DNA of 54,857 nucleotides, taken from positions 1 to 54,857 of IMG/VR virus record IMGVR_UViG_3300037635_001739; one strand, 5' to 3'. How positions within the stretch are numbered: position 1 is the stretch's first letter; each line of letters opens with the position of its first letter. This document shows, piece after piece, positions 26,349 through 35,386 of this stretch. The DNA comes from a virus. Under the pieces are notes generated by a model. That model was given only the letters and a program-made list of their open reading frames with translations, did not search any database and had not been told where the DNA came from. Position numbers and translations under genes: made by a program.

Positions 26349-29300
26349 ATGAACGAAGAAGCATTAAAGTACTCATTTGATCTGTTTGTGAAAGATGGAT
26401 ACAATGGCACCATAGACGATTATAAAGAGCTTATTAAAACAAATGATAAGGCTAGATCAGTTTCTTATAATTTGTTCACCAGTGATGGCTATAATGGCTC
26501 TGACGCTGACTTCAATAATTTAATGGGTATAGATAACACTATAATGTTATCAGATGAAGAATTGGGAAAGACAAACGACTCTGCGAATGTGGATCCAAGT
26601 GTGGAGTCAGACACTACGGGATCTGGATTGGACGATGGTTTTTCGGAGTCTCAAGAAAAAGATACGGGAATTGAAAGATTATTCGGTAAGAACGAAGTTA
26701 CTGATTTTTTCGGGGATATAGCTAGGGCTTGGCAATCAGGTACAGCTCAAGGAAGATCTTTAGATTCCGCTATAGAAATATTTAAGAGTGGCAAAGACAT
26801 GACTGAAGATCAGTATGTTGAATTTGTTGAGCAAGCTCGGGCTATGGAAGATGCTGGTCAAACAGATGAAATGATAGAATTTGGCAAGCAATATGCTAAA
26901 GATAAAGAAGAATATGGAAGTGTAGGTGGGTTTTTTACAAGTTGGTGGAAAAATCCAACAGTAATGACTCAATACACTGCACAGTCATTAGCTAATATGG
27001 CTTCTAGCGCAAGAAACAGTGAAGAAGCTGCCTTAATGGCTGCTGGCGGTGTTGTAACCGGAGCAGGAATTGGTTCTGCTATTCCAGTTGTTGGGACTAT
27101 TTTAGGAGGACTATCAGGCGGGATGGGGGCTTTGTCTGGAACTATGGAAGTAGGTTTTACTACCGCCCAGTTATTACAAGAAGCTGCAATCGATGCCGGT
27201 AAAGATTGGAATACTATGTCCAACAAAGAGCGAATAGACTGGACTAAAGAAGTTGTAAATAATGAAGAACTATATAACGATCTAACCAACAAGGCTTTAA
27301 GAAGAGGTATTGCTATAGGATCTATAGATGCGGTTACCGGAGCTTTGACTGGCGGTATAGGTGGAGCTGCTAGAACAGGTGTTACTGCAACAACTAAAAG
27401 TGCTCTTGCTGGAGCTGCTGAAGTTGCTGCTGTTGCTGCTACTGAAACAGCTGGAGGATTAGCTAGTGAAATAGCTGGACAGTTAGCCGCTGAACAAGAA
27501 TTAGATGCTCAAGAAATACTTACTGAAGGATTTGCAGATAAAACGTTTACACTTGTAAATGTAGCTAGAGGAGGTTTAAAAGGCCCTAAGTATACATTAG
27601 AAGGTGAAAAAATGAATGGTAAAAGATTCAGAGAGGCTGTTCAAACAATGGACGATGCTACCGTTGCTACTGTGAAGTTTGAAATATCTAATGACCCTTT
27701 AATGGAGAAGATAATTCAGAACAGAAAACAAGATATAAAAATAGATCAAGAGATCGATGCCACTATAAGCGGAGTTGATGATAGAGCTGAAATAATTAAG
27801 CTACAAAAAAAATTAAACAAATTAAAAGGTAACGACAGTGTAACTGCGAGCAATACTAAAAAAGAAATACGATCTCAAATAACTGAAATACAAGATAAGT
27901 ATAAAGGCTCTGAAGTTGATGTAACTATTAAGCAACGCCAAGAAGCGGTGGCTAAGGCGGTTGATACTAAATTTGAAGAAAACTTTAATAAATACTATAA
28001 AGGGGCTAAGCAAGCAGCTAAAGATTTAGGATTTAAGCAAGGTCCTAAAATTTACAAAACAACTAAGGGGTACGAAAAAGCTATAGCTGCCAAAGAGGGA
28101 TTTGACTCTTTTGATAAATATATAGCTGATGTAGCTAAAAGAAAAAACATATCTATTGAAAAAGCCGCTGAAATATCAAGAGGATCAGATGGTGTATTCT
28201 TAGGTGAGGGCGTTATGTTCATTGATAAACAAAAAGCTAAAGAAGTAGGTGCTATTACAGTTGCTTCTCACGAACTATTACACCCTGTGTTTAATGCAGC
28301 TATTGGTGATGCTAAAGCACAAGGTAAAATAGTTAGAGAGTTTAAGAAGGCAATGACTTCTAAACAAAAAAGATTTGTTAGGAATAAACTTAAAGCTAAT
28401 GTGAATCCAGCAGACTGGAACACAGAATATCTAAATTACTTTTCTGATGCAATATTAAAAGGAGAGATCAATTACGACAAAACTCTATTTGAAAAACTAA
28501 AAGATGTTGTCTTAAGAGTATTAAAAGGAGCTGGATTTGAAAATGTTTCTTTTGATAGCGGTAGAGAAGTATATAACTTTTTAAAAGAATACAATACTAG
28601 CTTAAAAGAAACTGGACAGGTAAGTGAAAAAGCAGTTGAAGCTATTAAGACTGCAGAAACAAAACGTACTACTAAGCTTAGAAAAGAAAATGCAGATGCT
28701 CCTGAAGTAAAAGCAGCTACTATAAATAGATCAGGAGATATACAAAAATCGGTTAATCAAGAAATACTAGATTTAACGGAGGCATTAGATGCCGCGGAAG
28801 ACGCTTATGCAGCGGATCCAAATAATCCTACATTGGAAAAAAATGTAGAGCTAGCTGAAAAAGCTTTAGACGAAGCTGAAGAAAGAGCTATATCTGGTGC
28901 TCCAAAACCTAAAGTTGTAGCTCCTAAACCTAAGAAAGAAGTTAAAAAAGAAGTTAAGAAAGAGGATAAGCCTAAAGCTAAAAAAGAAACAACTAGCAAG
29001 CAAAAAGAACTTAATGAAAAAGTTGATAAGCTAGCTGGTAAAAAAGACGAAGACGGTAATTACGTAATGTCTAAAAAAGAATGGGATAGAACTGGTATAG
29101 GTAAAGCTAGTCAATCCATTATTTATGGTGACATATTAAATCCGTTAATAACAAGAGGTATAACTGGAGAAGGAGTACAAGGAAAGTCTTTACAGGACTT
29201 CATACAGGCTGTTAAAGATGAATTATTACCTGTGCTAATGAATTTTAATCCTGAGAAAAACAACAGTTTAATAGGGTGGATTAATAGTCAATTACGTTTC

Positions 29301-32300
29301 AAAAAAGGTAATGTACTAAAAAGATTCAAGAAAGAGGCTGATCTTGGAGGTAAATCTTTAGACGTAGAAGCTGGAGAAACAGGTTTTGCAGGAAATATAT
29401 CAGGAGACGCTGGTGTTATTAGAAACTTTGCAGATGAAAAGCAAATTGCGCCAGACAAACTTGTAAAAGCATCGAAAGTAATAACCTCTAAAGTTAGAGC
29501 GGACTTAGCGAACATGCTAAAAACTTGGGCTAGCCAAAATAATATAGATTTCGATACATTTAGATTTGGAGATGTAGATGCTAATGCTACTGTTAAAATA
29601 GACGGCAAAGATGTTAAAGTATTAAACGAAGTATTAAAAGAATTATTCCCAGGCGTTGATCCTGAAAAGTTTTTAGATAGTCGTACTATGTTCACCAGTG
29701 GAGAAGCCTCTATTGTTCTAGGTAAATTAGCTGAGAACGATCAAGAATTAATAGAACTATTTATAAATCTTCTGCCTAGAGGGGCGGTAATGCCTAAAGG
29801 CAAGAATAAAGCTGTAGTTAAAGACGATAATTATGGTAAATCTACTAAGCTAGATGGTTCCATATTGAAAAACTTTTACGATAAAGGTACAGAAAGATTC
29901 ACTAAAAAAGCTGGACTTACACCATTTATATTGAAAGATAATATTCGTTACAGTGACGTACACAAAGCTTTTGGAATGGATTCATCCGGTAATAAACTAA
30001 ATTACCAAAGAGCCAAATCTGGGATTGTATTATCTTCTGCTTACAAAATGTTAGGTAAACTAATAATGAATGAAGTTATTAGAACAGACTTAGGGTTAAC
30101 CGCTGAGCAGAAAATGAATGTGGGCGCTGGTAAAAGTGATTTACAATTTAGTAAAAGTGCGAGTGTCCTTGAGGCTTTAAATGTTGAGGGAACTGAAAGT
30201 TTTAGAAATAACTTTTACCATACACGCGAAAAATATAGAAAAGCAGGCCAAGATTTATTAATTGAATTATCTTTTAGGTTTACTCCAGAAGAAGTTAGAG
30301 ATTACATACTGCCTTTAATTTCTGATGTAGACGGCTCTAACTATAAGCAAGAAGCAAGGTTACTTTTTAGAAACAAAACTCATTTTTTTAGAAAACTAAA
30401 AGAGCAAGCAAAAAGTAAATTTGGAGATTACAAGCCTAATCAACGAAGAATATCTGTTGAAGGCGGAGCCGAGTTAAAATTAGCAAAAGTTACTAGCGAA
30501 TATTACCAGGGAGCTTCTTTTATACAAGACATTAAGGCTTTTGTAGGAAATATAAAAGATAGACAAACATTTGCAAAAGAGCAGCAAAAAGGGTTACTTA
30601 AAATAGTTAAAACATTGTCAGAAATTTTAGATGAAACTTCTTCTAAAAAAGGAGGGTTTGATCGTAAAGATTTTGAGAATATATCATTAGGTATATTTGC
30701 TTATTTTAACTATTTAAACACTAAAAATAAGAACGGAATACTTCGTACCTCAGCTGTTCCTACGCAAATGGCTATAATTCCAAGGCTTTTAGGATTTAAA
30801 GATACACCTGTAAAATATATTTACGAACATACTCAAACCGCTTCCGATACATCGGGAGAATTAATGCAATTAGTCTTTAATAAATTTGCGAAAAATCAAA
30901 AATTTGGCAAAAACCCAAATATTGAAAAAGAATTTAAGGAAATTATGGATGGGTATACGGTTGCGTTGATACCAAAAATCTATGATAAATTATTAAATAC
31001 AATAGCTAAAGAAAACGGAGACAGAGAAGGTACTAAAACTAGGAAAGATTACATTAAAAAATTATTGAAGCCAGGAAAAGACGGCATTCCCACTAGGTAT
31101 AAAATACCTGCTTTTGAAAAGCTACTGGAAGAGAACGGGTTAGAACCTTTACAGAATATACTTACGCCTATTGATCAAGCTAATTACGACGCTATCGTAA
31201 ATGGGAGAGAAGCTCAGTTTTCTATAAATAGAGTAGAAGTTACTGAAACCTTAAACAAGGCTAACAATAACGCTAATAATATCAATGCTAAACCTAAAGG
31301 TATAAGTGTTTGGGATTTTGACGATACACTAGCTAAGACTAAAAGTAATGTATTATATACAATGCCCGGGGAAATTAGAATATTCCACGGCGGTGATATA
31401 AAATCAGTCAAAGACATTGCTGGATTTGTATATTTTTCAGAAGATAAAAAACAAGCTGCAGCCTACGCTAAAGGCAATCAAGGAGAGATTAGTAGTTTTA
31501 AGATAGACGAAGCATCTATTGCAACAGAAGATCAAGTGTTTGATGTTATTAACAACTTAGATATTAAGCCAAGAGCTGGTTATGCGGTAGACGAATCTAA
31601 CTTATATGAACTTATTGATCCTAGATTTGAGCAATCATTTTCTAAAAAAGATCTTGAAAAACTAGCAGTAGCGCTTAAAAGAAAAGGAATAAAGGCTGCA
31701 CGATTTACAGATACCAATATTAGCCAAGGTAAAAATGAAGGAAGAGAAACTGAGAACGTTGTGGTATTTGACAAGAAAGTTGTGCAGGAACAAAATAAAC
31801 TAGATGCTGAACAGTTTGCAAAAGAAGGCGATAAGTTAATGGCTGAGGGGGCTGATTTTGACTTTAGTGAATTCAGTAAAGTTGTTAATGGAAGCAAGGG
31901 GCCTTTCTTTGAAAAGGCTATGGCTAGAAATAAAAAGTTTGGAAACAAAAATGTTTTTATACTTACAGCTAGACCGGCAAACAGCGCAAATGCTATACAC
32001 GAGTTTTTAAAAGGTATTGGATTAAACATACCTTTAGAAAATATTACTGGCTTAGCTAATTCATCACCTCAAGCTAAAGCTGATTGGGTTGTAGGAAAAG
32101 CTGCAGAAGGTTATAATGACTTTTATTTTGCAGACGACGCCATTCAAAATGTTAAAGCAGTAGCTAAGGCATTAGAGGTGCTAGACGTTAAGAGTAAGGT
32201 TAGACAAGCGAATGTACAGTTTTCTAAAAGCATGAACAGTGAGTTCAATCAAATGATTGAAAAGAAAAGCGGTATTGATGCTAGAGGTACTATATCTAAA

Positions 32301-34250
32301 TACAAAGCATCGGTAATGGGCCGTAAAAAAGGTCGATTCCAGTTCTTTATACCACCTGGAGCCGAAGATTTTGAAGGTCTAATGTATAAGTTACTAGATA
32401 AGGGAAAGATTGGGGAGCAACAAAAAGAGTGGTTTAAGAAAGCATTGTTTGATCCTTTTGCTAGAGGAATAAACGAATTTGACACATATAAGCTGCAAGT
32501 AGCTAATGCTGTTAGGCAACTTAAAAAGTCTTTAAAGAATATACCTAAAGAATTAGGAAAAAGAGATCCTAAGACAGATTTTAAATATGAAGATGCGGTT
32601 AGAGTATATCTTTGGCAATTAAACGGCCACGAAATAAAGGGAATATCCGAATCCGACATTAAGGCTTTAGTAGACATTGTTAAAAATTCTCCTAACTTAA
32701 AAAGATTTGCAAGACAACTAAATAAAACCATGGGTGGCTACCCCGCTCCTCAAGAAAGTTGGTTAGCTGGTACTATTACAACTGACGCTATAAATATGGT
32801 TAACACCATAAAAAGAAAAGAGTTTTTAGAAACTTGGCAGCAGAATGCAGACATAATATTTTCAGAAGATAATCTAAATAAACTAGAAGCTACTTTTGGA
32901 GAAGATTATGTTGAAGCTTTAAAAGATTCTTTATATAGAATGAAATCTGGGCGTAACAGGCCATCTGGAGCCAACAAGTTAACCAATAGATTTATGAATT
33001 GGGTTAATGATTCTGTAGCAACCATAATGTTCTTTAATACAAGATCGGCATTGCTACAAACATTGTCAACCGTAAACTTTATAAACTGGGGTGATAATAA
33101 TCCATTATTAGCAGCTAAAGCTTTTAGTAATCAAAAACAATTTTGGAGTGATTTTTCAATGTTATTCAATTCTGACTTTTTAAAATCTAGACGTACAGGA
33201 TTAAAGAACGATGTAAATGCCGATGAAATTGCTAATGCTGCTGCTACACAAACTAATAAAGCTAAAGCCGTCTTAGCTGTTTTACTTAAAGCCGGGTTTT
33301 TACCCACACAAATGGCAGATAGTTTCGCTATTGCAATGGGTGGAGCATCTTTTTACAGGAATAGAGTTAATACTTATATGCAAAAAGGTGAAGGTAAACC
33401 GGGTATGGGTAGACTAGCAGCAGAGGAACAAGCATTTTTAGATTTTCAAGAAATAGCTGAAGCTACTCAGCAATCATCTAGACCTGATAGAGTATCACAA
33501 CAACAAGCTAGTCCGCTGGGACGTATTATATTAGCTTTTGCGAATACACCTATGCAATACATGAGATTAACTAAAAAAGCTTTCTTGGATCTTAAGAATG
33601 GGCGTGGCAGTGCTAAAGAGAATATTACTAAAATGCTTTATTATGCGGCAATACAAAATGTTATATTTAGTAGTTTACAAGCTGCTTTGTTTGCGATGCT
33701 ATTTGACGACGAAGAAGAAGAAGAAACTAAAAAGAAAGGAACTAGGGTGGCTAATACCATGTTGGATTCCATGCTTAGAGGTTTAGGTATATACGGAGCT
33801 GTAGCTTCTACGGTAAAAAACATTGCGCTCGAGATTGATAAGCAATCTAAAAAAGATCGCCCTGACTATTCAGAAGCAGCGGTAAAAGCATTAGATTTAT
33901 CTCCGCCTATATCTTCTAAAATAAGAAAAGGCAGGAGTGCCGGTAGAGCTTTTAGCTATAAAAAAACTAGAGAAAAAATGGTTGGGTTTGGGTTAGACAA
34001 TCCTGCTTACTACGCAGTAGGTCAAATAACTTCGGCAACTGCTAACATACCATTAGATAGAGCAATAGGAAAAGCAAATCATGTTAGACTAGCATTTGCT
34101 CAGGAAACTAAATTTTGGCAATCGGTATCTTTATTATTAGGATTTAGCGAATGGGATCTTAATATGATAGAAAAAGATAAAAAGAAAACTAAATTTGGAA
34201 AAAAAATGAAGTGGAAAAAAAGAAAACTTAAGAAAAGAAAACTTAAATAA
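26349..34250 (+). CDS. Giant polyvalent virion protein: metalloprotease, ART-in-HAD, membrane-active
   Basis: 2633 residues. Residues 1-75 contain two copies of a ~33-residue DGYNG-DDYKELI-type motif. Residues about 215-275 are a Gly/Ala-rich hydrophobic segment suited to membrane insertion. HELLH at 641-645 inside ITVASHELLHPVF is a zincin-type HExxH metalloprotease motif. Residues 1622-1956 hold a HAD phosphatase: WDFDDTLA (1655-1662), ILTARP with T1873 and FADDAIQN with D1929/D1930. It is interrupted after motif I by an ADP-ribosyltransferase-like domain starting IRIFHGGD (H1680), with YFSEDKKQAAAYAKG. A C-terminal hydrophobic helix (YYAAIQNVIFSSLQAALFAML) and a lysine-rich end follow. Such multi-effector injected proteins are called polyvalent proteins. 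It probably enters the cell with the DNA. Confidence 0.75.
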   Translation: MNEEALKYSFDLFVKDGYNGTIDDYKELIKTNDKARSVSYNLFTSDGYNGSDADFNNLMGIDNTIMLSDEELGKTNDSANVDPSVESDTTGSGLDDGFSESQEKDTGIERLFGKNEVTDFFGDIARAWQSGTAQGRSLDSAIEIFKSGKDMTEDQYVEFVEQARAMEDAGQTDEMIEFGKQYAKDKEEYGSVGGFFTSWWKNPTVMTQYTAQSLANMASSARNSEEAALMAAGGVVTGAGIGSAIPVVGTILGGLSGGMGALSGTMEVGFTTAQLLQEAAIDAGKDWNTMSNKERIDWTKEVVNNEELYNDLTNKALRRGIAIGSIDAVTGALTGGIGGAARTGVTATTKSALAGAAEVAAVAATETAGGLASEIAGQLAAEQELDAQEILTEGFADKTFTLVNVARGGLKGPKYTLEGEKMNGKRFREAVQTMDDATVATVKFEISNDPLMEKIIQNRKQDIKIDQEIDATISGVDDRAEIIKLQKKLNKLKGNDSVTASNTKKEIRSQITEIQDKYKGSEVDVTIKQRQEAVAKAVDTKFEENFNKYYKGAKQAAKDLGFKQGPKIYKTTKGYEKAIAAKEGFDSFDKYIADVAKRKNISIEKAAEISRGSDGVFLGEGVMFIDKQKAKEVGAITVASHELLHPVFNAAIGDAKAQGKIVREFKKAMTSKQKRFVRNKLKANVNPADWNTEYLNYFSDAILKGEINYDKTLFEKLKDVVLRVLKGAGFENVSFDSGREVYNFLKEYNTSLKETGQVSEKAVEAIKTAETKRTTKLRKENADAPEVKAATINRSGDIQKSVNQEILDLTEALDAAEDAYAADPNNPTLEKNVELAEKALDEAEERAISGAPKPKVVAPKPKKEVKKEVKKEDKPKAKKETTSKQKELNEKVDKLAGKKDEDGNYVMSKKEWDRTGIGKASQSIIYGDILNPLITRGITGEGVQGKSLQDFIQAVKDELLPVLMNFNPEKNNSLIGWINSQLRFKKGNVLKRFKKEADLGGKSLDVEAGETGFAGNISGDAGVIRNFADEKQIAPDKLVKASKVITSKVRADLANMLKTWASQNNIDFDTFRFGDVDANATVKIDGKDVKVLNEVLKELFPGVDPEKFLDSRTMFTSGEASIVLGKLAENDQELIELFINLLPRGAVMPKGKNKAVVKDDNYGKSTKLDGSILKNFYDKGTERFTKKAGLTPFILKDNIRYSDVHKAFGMDSSGNKLNYQRAKSGIVLSSAYKMLGKLIMNEVIRTDLGLTAEQKMNVGAGKSDLQFSKSASVLEALNVEGTESFRNNFYHTREKYRKAGQDLLIELSFRFTPEEVRDYILPLISDVDGSNYKQEARLLFRNKTHFFRKLKEQAKSKFGDYKPNQRRISVEGGAELKLAKVTSEYYQGASFIQDIKAFVGNIKDRQTFAKEQQKGLLKIVKTLSEILDETSSKKGGFDRKDFENISLGIFAYFNYLNTKNKNGILRTSAVPTQMAIIPRLLGFKDTPVKYIYEHTQTASDTSGELMQLVFNKFAKNQKFGKNPNIEKEFKEIMDGYTVALIPKIYDKLLNTIAKENGDREGTKTRKDYIKKLLKPGKDGIPTRYKIPAFEKLLEENGLEPLQNILTPIDQANYDAIVNGREAQFSINRVEVTETLNKANNNANNINAKPKGISVWDFDDTLAKTKSNVLYTMPGEIRIFHGGDIKSVKDIAGFVYFSEDKKQAAAYAKGNQGEISSFKIDEASIATEDQVFDVINNLDIKPRAGYAVDESNLYELIDPRFEQSFSKKDLEKLAVALKRKGIKAARFTDTNISQGKNEGRETENVVVFDKKVVQEQNKLDAEQFAKEGDKLMAEGADFDFSEFSKVVNGSKGPFFEKAMARNKKFGNKNVFILTARPANSANAIHEFLKGIGLNIPLENITGLANSSPQAKADWVVGKAAEGYNDFYFADDAIQNVKAVAKALEVLDVKSKVRQANVQFSKSMNSEFNQMIEKKSGIDARGTISKYKASVMGRKKGRFQFFIPPGAEDFEGLMYKLLDKGKIGEQQKEWFKKALFDPFARGINEFDTYKLQVANAVRQLKKSLKNIPKELGKRDPKTDFKYEDAVRVYLWQLNGHEIKGISESDIKALVDIVKNSPNLKRFARQLNKTMGGYPAPQESWLAGTITTDAINMVNTIKRKEFLETWQQNADIIFSEDNLNKLEATFGEDYVEALKDSLYRMKSGRNRPSGANKLTNRFMNWVNDSVATIMFFNTRSALLQTLSTVNFINWGDNNPLLAAKAFSNQKQFWSDFSMLFNSDFLKSRRTGLKNDVNADEIANAAATQTNKAKAVLAVLLKAGFLPTQMADSFAIAMGGASFYRNRVNTYMQKGEGKPGMGRLAAEEQAFLDFQEIAEATQQSSRPDRVSQQQASPLGRIILAFANTPMQYMRLTKKAFLDLKNGRGSAKENITKMLYYAAIQNVIFSSLQAALFAMLFDDEEEEETKKKGTRVANTMLDSMLRGLGIYGAVASTVKNIALEIDKQSKKDRPDYSEAAVKALDLSPPISSKIRKGRSAGRAFSYKKTREKMVGFGLDNPAYYAVGQITSATANIPLDRAIGKANHVRLAFAQETKFWQSVSLLLGFSEWDLNMIEKDKKKTKFGKKMKWKKRKLKKRKLK

Positions 34251-34257
34251 TAAAACT

Positions 34258-34500
34258 ATGAAACCTATAACAACTAGAGTTAAAGAAAGTAGAAGCAGAA
34301 CTTTATATCCTGCTAATCAAGAAGTAACTATGAATGCAGATGGTAGTGGCGGACCTATAGATACCTGCGGTTGTAGCTCTCCAGCTAAACTGAAGGATGC
34401 TTGCTACCGCAAAGCCAAAGCTAAATACGATAAATTTCCGTCCGCTTATGCTTCTGGGTACATAGCTAAATGTAGGAAACGTAAAGGCAACATAAAGTAA
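34258..34500 (+). CDS. Small Cys-containing basic protein of the algal/marine-virus type
   Basis: 80 residues. The signature DACYRKAKAKYDKFPSAYAS followed by GYIAKCRKRKG is a widespread small phage/virus protein (I associate it with DUF5872-like families). There are four Cys (CGCSS, DACY, AKC), which could bind a metal or form disulfides. ATG is preceded by AATAAAACT. The stop overlaps the next start (TAATG). Function unknown; a DNA-packaging or virion-internal role has never been shown as far as I know. Confidence 0.75.
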   Translation: MKPITTRVKESRSRTLYPANQEVTMNADGSGGPIDTCGCSSPAKLKDACYRKAKAKYDKFPSAYASGYIAKCRKRKGNIK

Positions 34501-34757
34501 TGGGATTTAAAATGAGATCTTCGCCGTTTAAGGTAAGAAAAACTAAAGAAGGATTAGCTTTAAAGCGCTGGTTCAAAGAAGACTGGAAAACTCCTGAAGG
34601 TAATGAGGACTATAGTAAAGGAGGAAATACCTTTAGACCAACCAAAAGGGTTTCGAAAGATACTCCTGCTACGTGGGACGAGCTTACTCCTGCTGAAAAA
34701 GCAAGAGGTCAAAGAGAAAAAAATACAAAAGGAAGAGTTAGTAAATATAAAAAATAA
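34500..34757 (+). CDS. Small basic protein, RWFKEDW family
   Basis: 85 residues: LALKRWFKEDWKTPEGN, then FRPTKRVSKDTPATWDELTP and a basic end KGRVSKYKK. The RWFKE-W ... RP-KRVS-TP-TW-EL pattern is the partner of the preceding family; in other viruses the two motifs can occur in one protein. Its start overlaps the preceding stop, so it is co-translated. Function unknown. Confidence 0.75.
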   Translation: MGFKMRSSPFKVRKTKEGLALKRWFKEDWKTPEGNEDYSKGGNTFRPTKRVSKDTPATWDELTPAEKARGQREKNTKGRVSKYKK

Positions 34758-34761
34758 AACT

Positions 34762-34908
34762 ATGAGCCTACAAGAAATAAAACTATACTTAATTAACGGC
34801 AGCACATTAAGTATAACTACCTTTACTCACATAGAAGACTGGTTAAAAATAATACTTTTACTAGTAACTATTGGCTATACTATCTCTAAGTGGAATAAAA
34901 TAAAATAA
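34762..34908 (+). CDS. Small single-TM protein, possible lysis accessory
   Basis: 48 residues, ATG at 34762 in the AAAACTATG context. An N-terminal polar part (MSLQEIKLYLINGSTLSITT) is followed by a hydrophobic helix (WLKIILLLVTIGYTI) and a short basic tail KWNKIK. It lies between the small basic proteins and the M15 endolysin, so it may assist lysis (antiholin, second holin or spanin-like). Only the membrane segment is seen; the role is inference from position. Confidence 0.6.
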   Translation: MSLQEIKLYLINGSTLSITTFTHIEDWLKIILLLVTIGYTISKWNKIK

Positions 34909-34909
34909 T

Positions 34910-35236
34910 ATGAGTATATATTTTAAAGAGTGTGAAAAAAACATGGACGAAGACTTCCTAGCTAAACTAGACAACGCTAGAGTTATAGCTGATATGCCGT
35001 TCATAATAAATTCAGCATGGCGAAGCCCCGAACACAACAAAGATGTTGGAGGGAAACCTAATTCTTCACATTTAAAGGGTTTAGCTGTAGACATAAAAAT
35101 AGAAAACAGCAGACAAAGATTTATTGTATTACAATCTTTAATAGCTGCAGGATTTAATAGAATAGGAATTGCAAAAACATTTATTCACGTCGACGGAGAT
35201 AAAGATAAAGATCCGCGAGTAACTTGGTTATATTAA
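34910..35236 (+). CDS. Endolysin, M15 peptidase (D-Ala-D-Ala carboxypeptidase type)
   Basis: 108 residues of peptidase M15A character. Zinc-binding residues are visible in SSHLKGLAVDI (H54, D61) and FIHVDGD (H93), and SAWRSPEHN is at residues 35-43. It is the short, single-domain form with no signal peptide, so it would need the holin for export. It cleaves peptide bonds in peptidoglycan. Its position at the end of the late operon, just before a strong terminator, is a normal place for a lysis gene. Confidence 0.85.
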   Translation: MSIYFKECEKNMDEDFLAKLDNARVIADMPFIINSAWRSPEHNKDVGGKPNSSHLKGLAVDIKIENSRQRFIVLQSLIAAGFNRIGIAKTFIHVDGDKDKDPRVTWLY

Positions 35237-35246
35237 AGCAAAAATT

Positions 35247-35348
35247 ATGAAAAACAAAAAAGATTCTAAATTTAGAAAATTACTTATAGTATTAATGAAA
35301 AAATGGAATTCGTTTCTTTACTTATTAATGTTTAAAAAGTATGATTAA
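35247..35348 (+). CDS. 33-residue basic amphipathic peptide
   Basis: Reads MKNKKDSKFRKLLIVLMKKW...LYLLMFKKYD. Two hydrophobic stretches (LLIVLM and FLYLLMF) are flanked by lysines, like a small membrane-active peptide. It follows the endolysin by 10 bp and ends 4 bp before the terminator stem, so it is the last gene of the late transcript. Too short to be sure it is translated. Confidence 0.45.
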   Translation: MKNKKDSKFRKLLIVLMKKWNSFLYLLMFKKYD

Positions 35349-35352
35349 AATT

Positions 35353-35384
35353 AAAGCCGCTACAATTAAGTAACGGCTTTTTTT
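35353..35384. terminator. Bidirectional intrinsic terminator between convergent late and early/middle genes
   Basis: AAAGCCG (35353-35359) pairs with CGGCTTT (35374-35380). The stem is extended by TAC/GTA past one mismatch, has loop AATTAA, and runs into TTTTTTT on the plus strand. On the minus strand the stem is followed by a weaker GCTTTAATTTTAA. It stops the late plus-strand transcript and, less well, the minus-strand RNR transcript. Confidence 0.85.
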
Positions 35385-35386
35385 AT

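Noticed and set aside
32249-32731. 160-residue minus-strand frame inside the polyvalent protein gene
   Set aside because: Shadow frame; the plus-strand protein is continuous and has recognisable motifs throughout.
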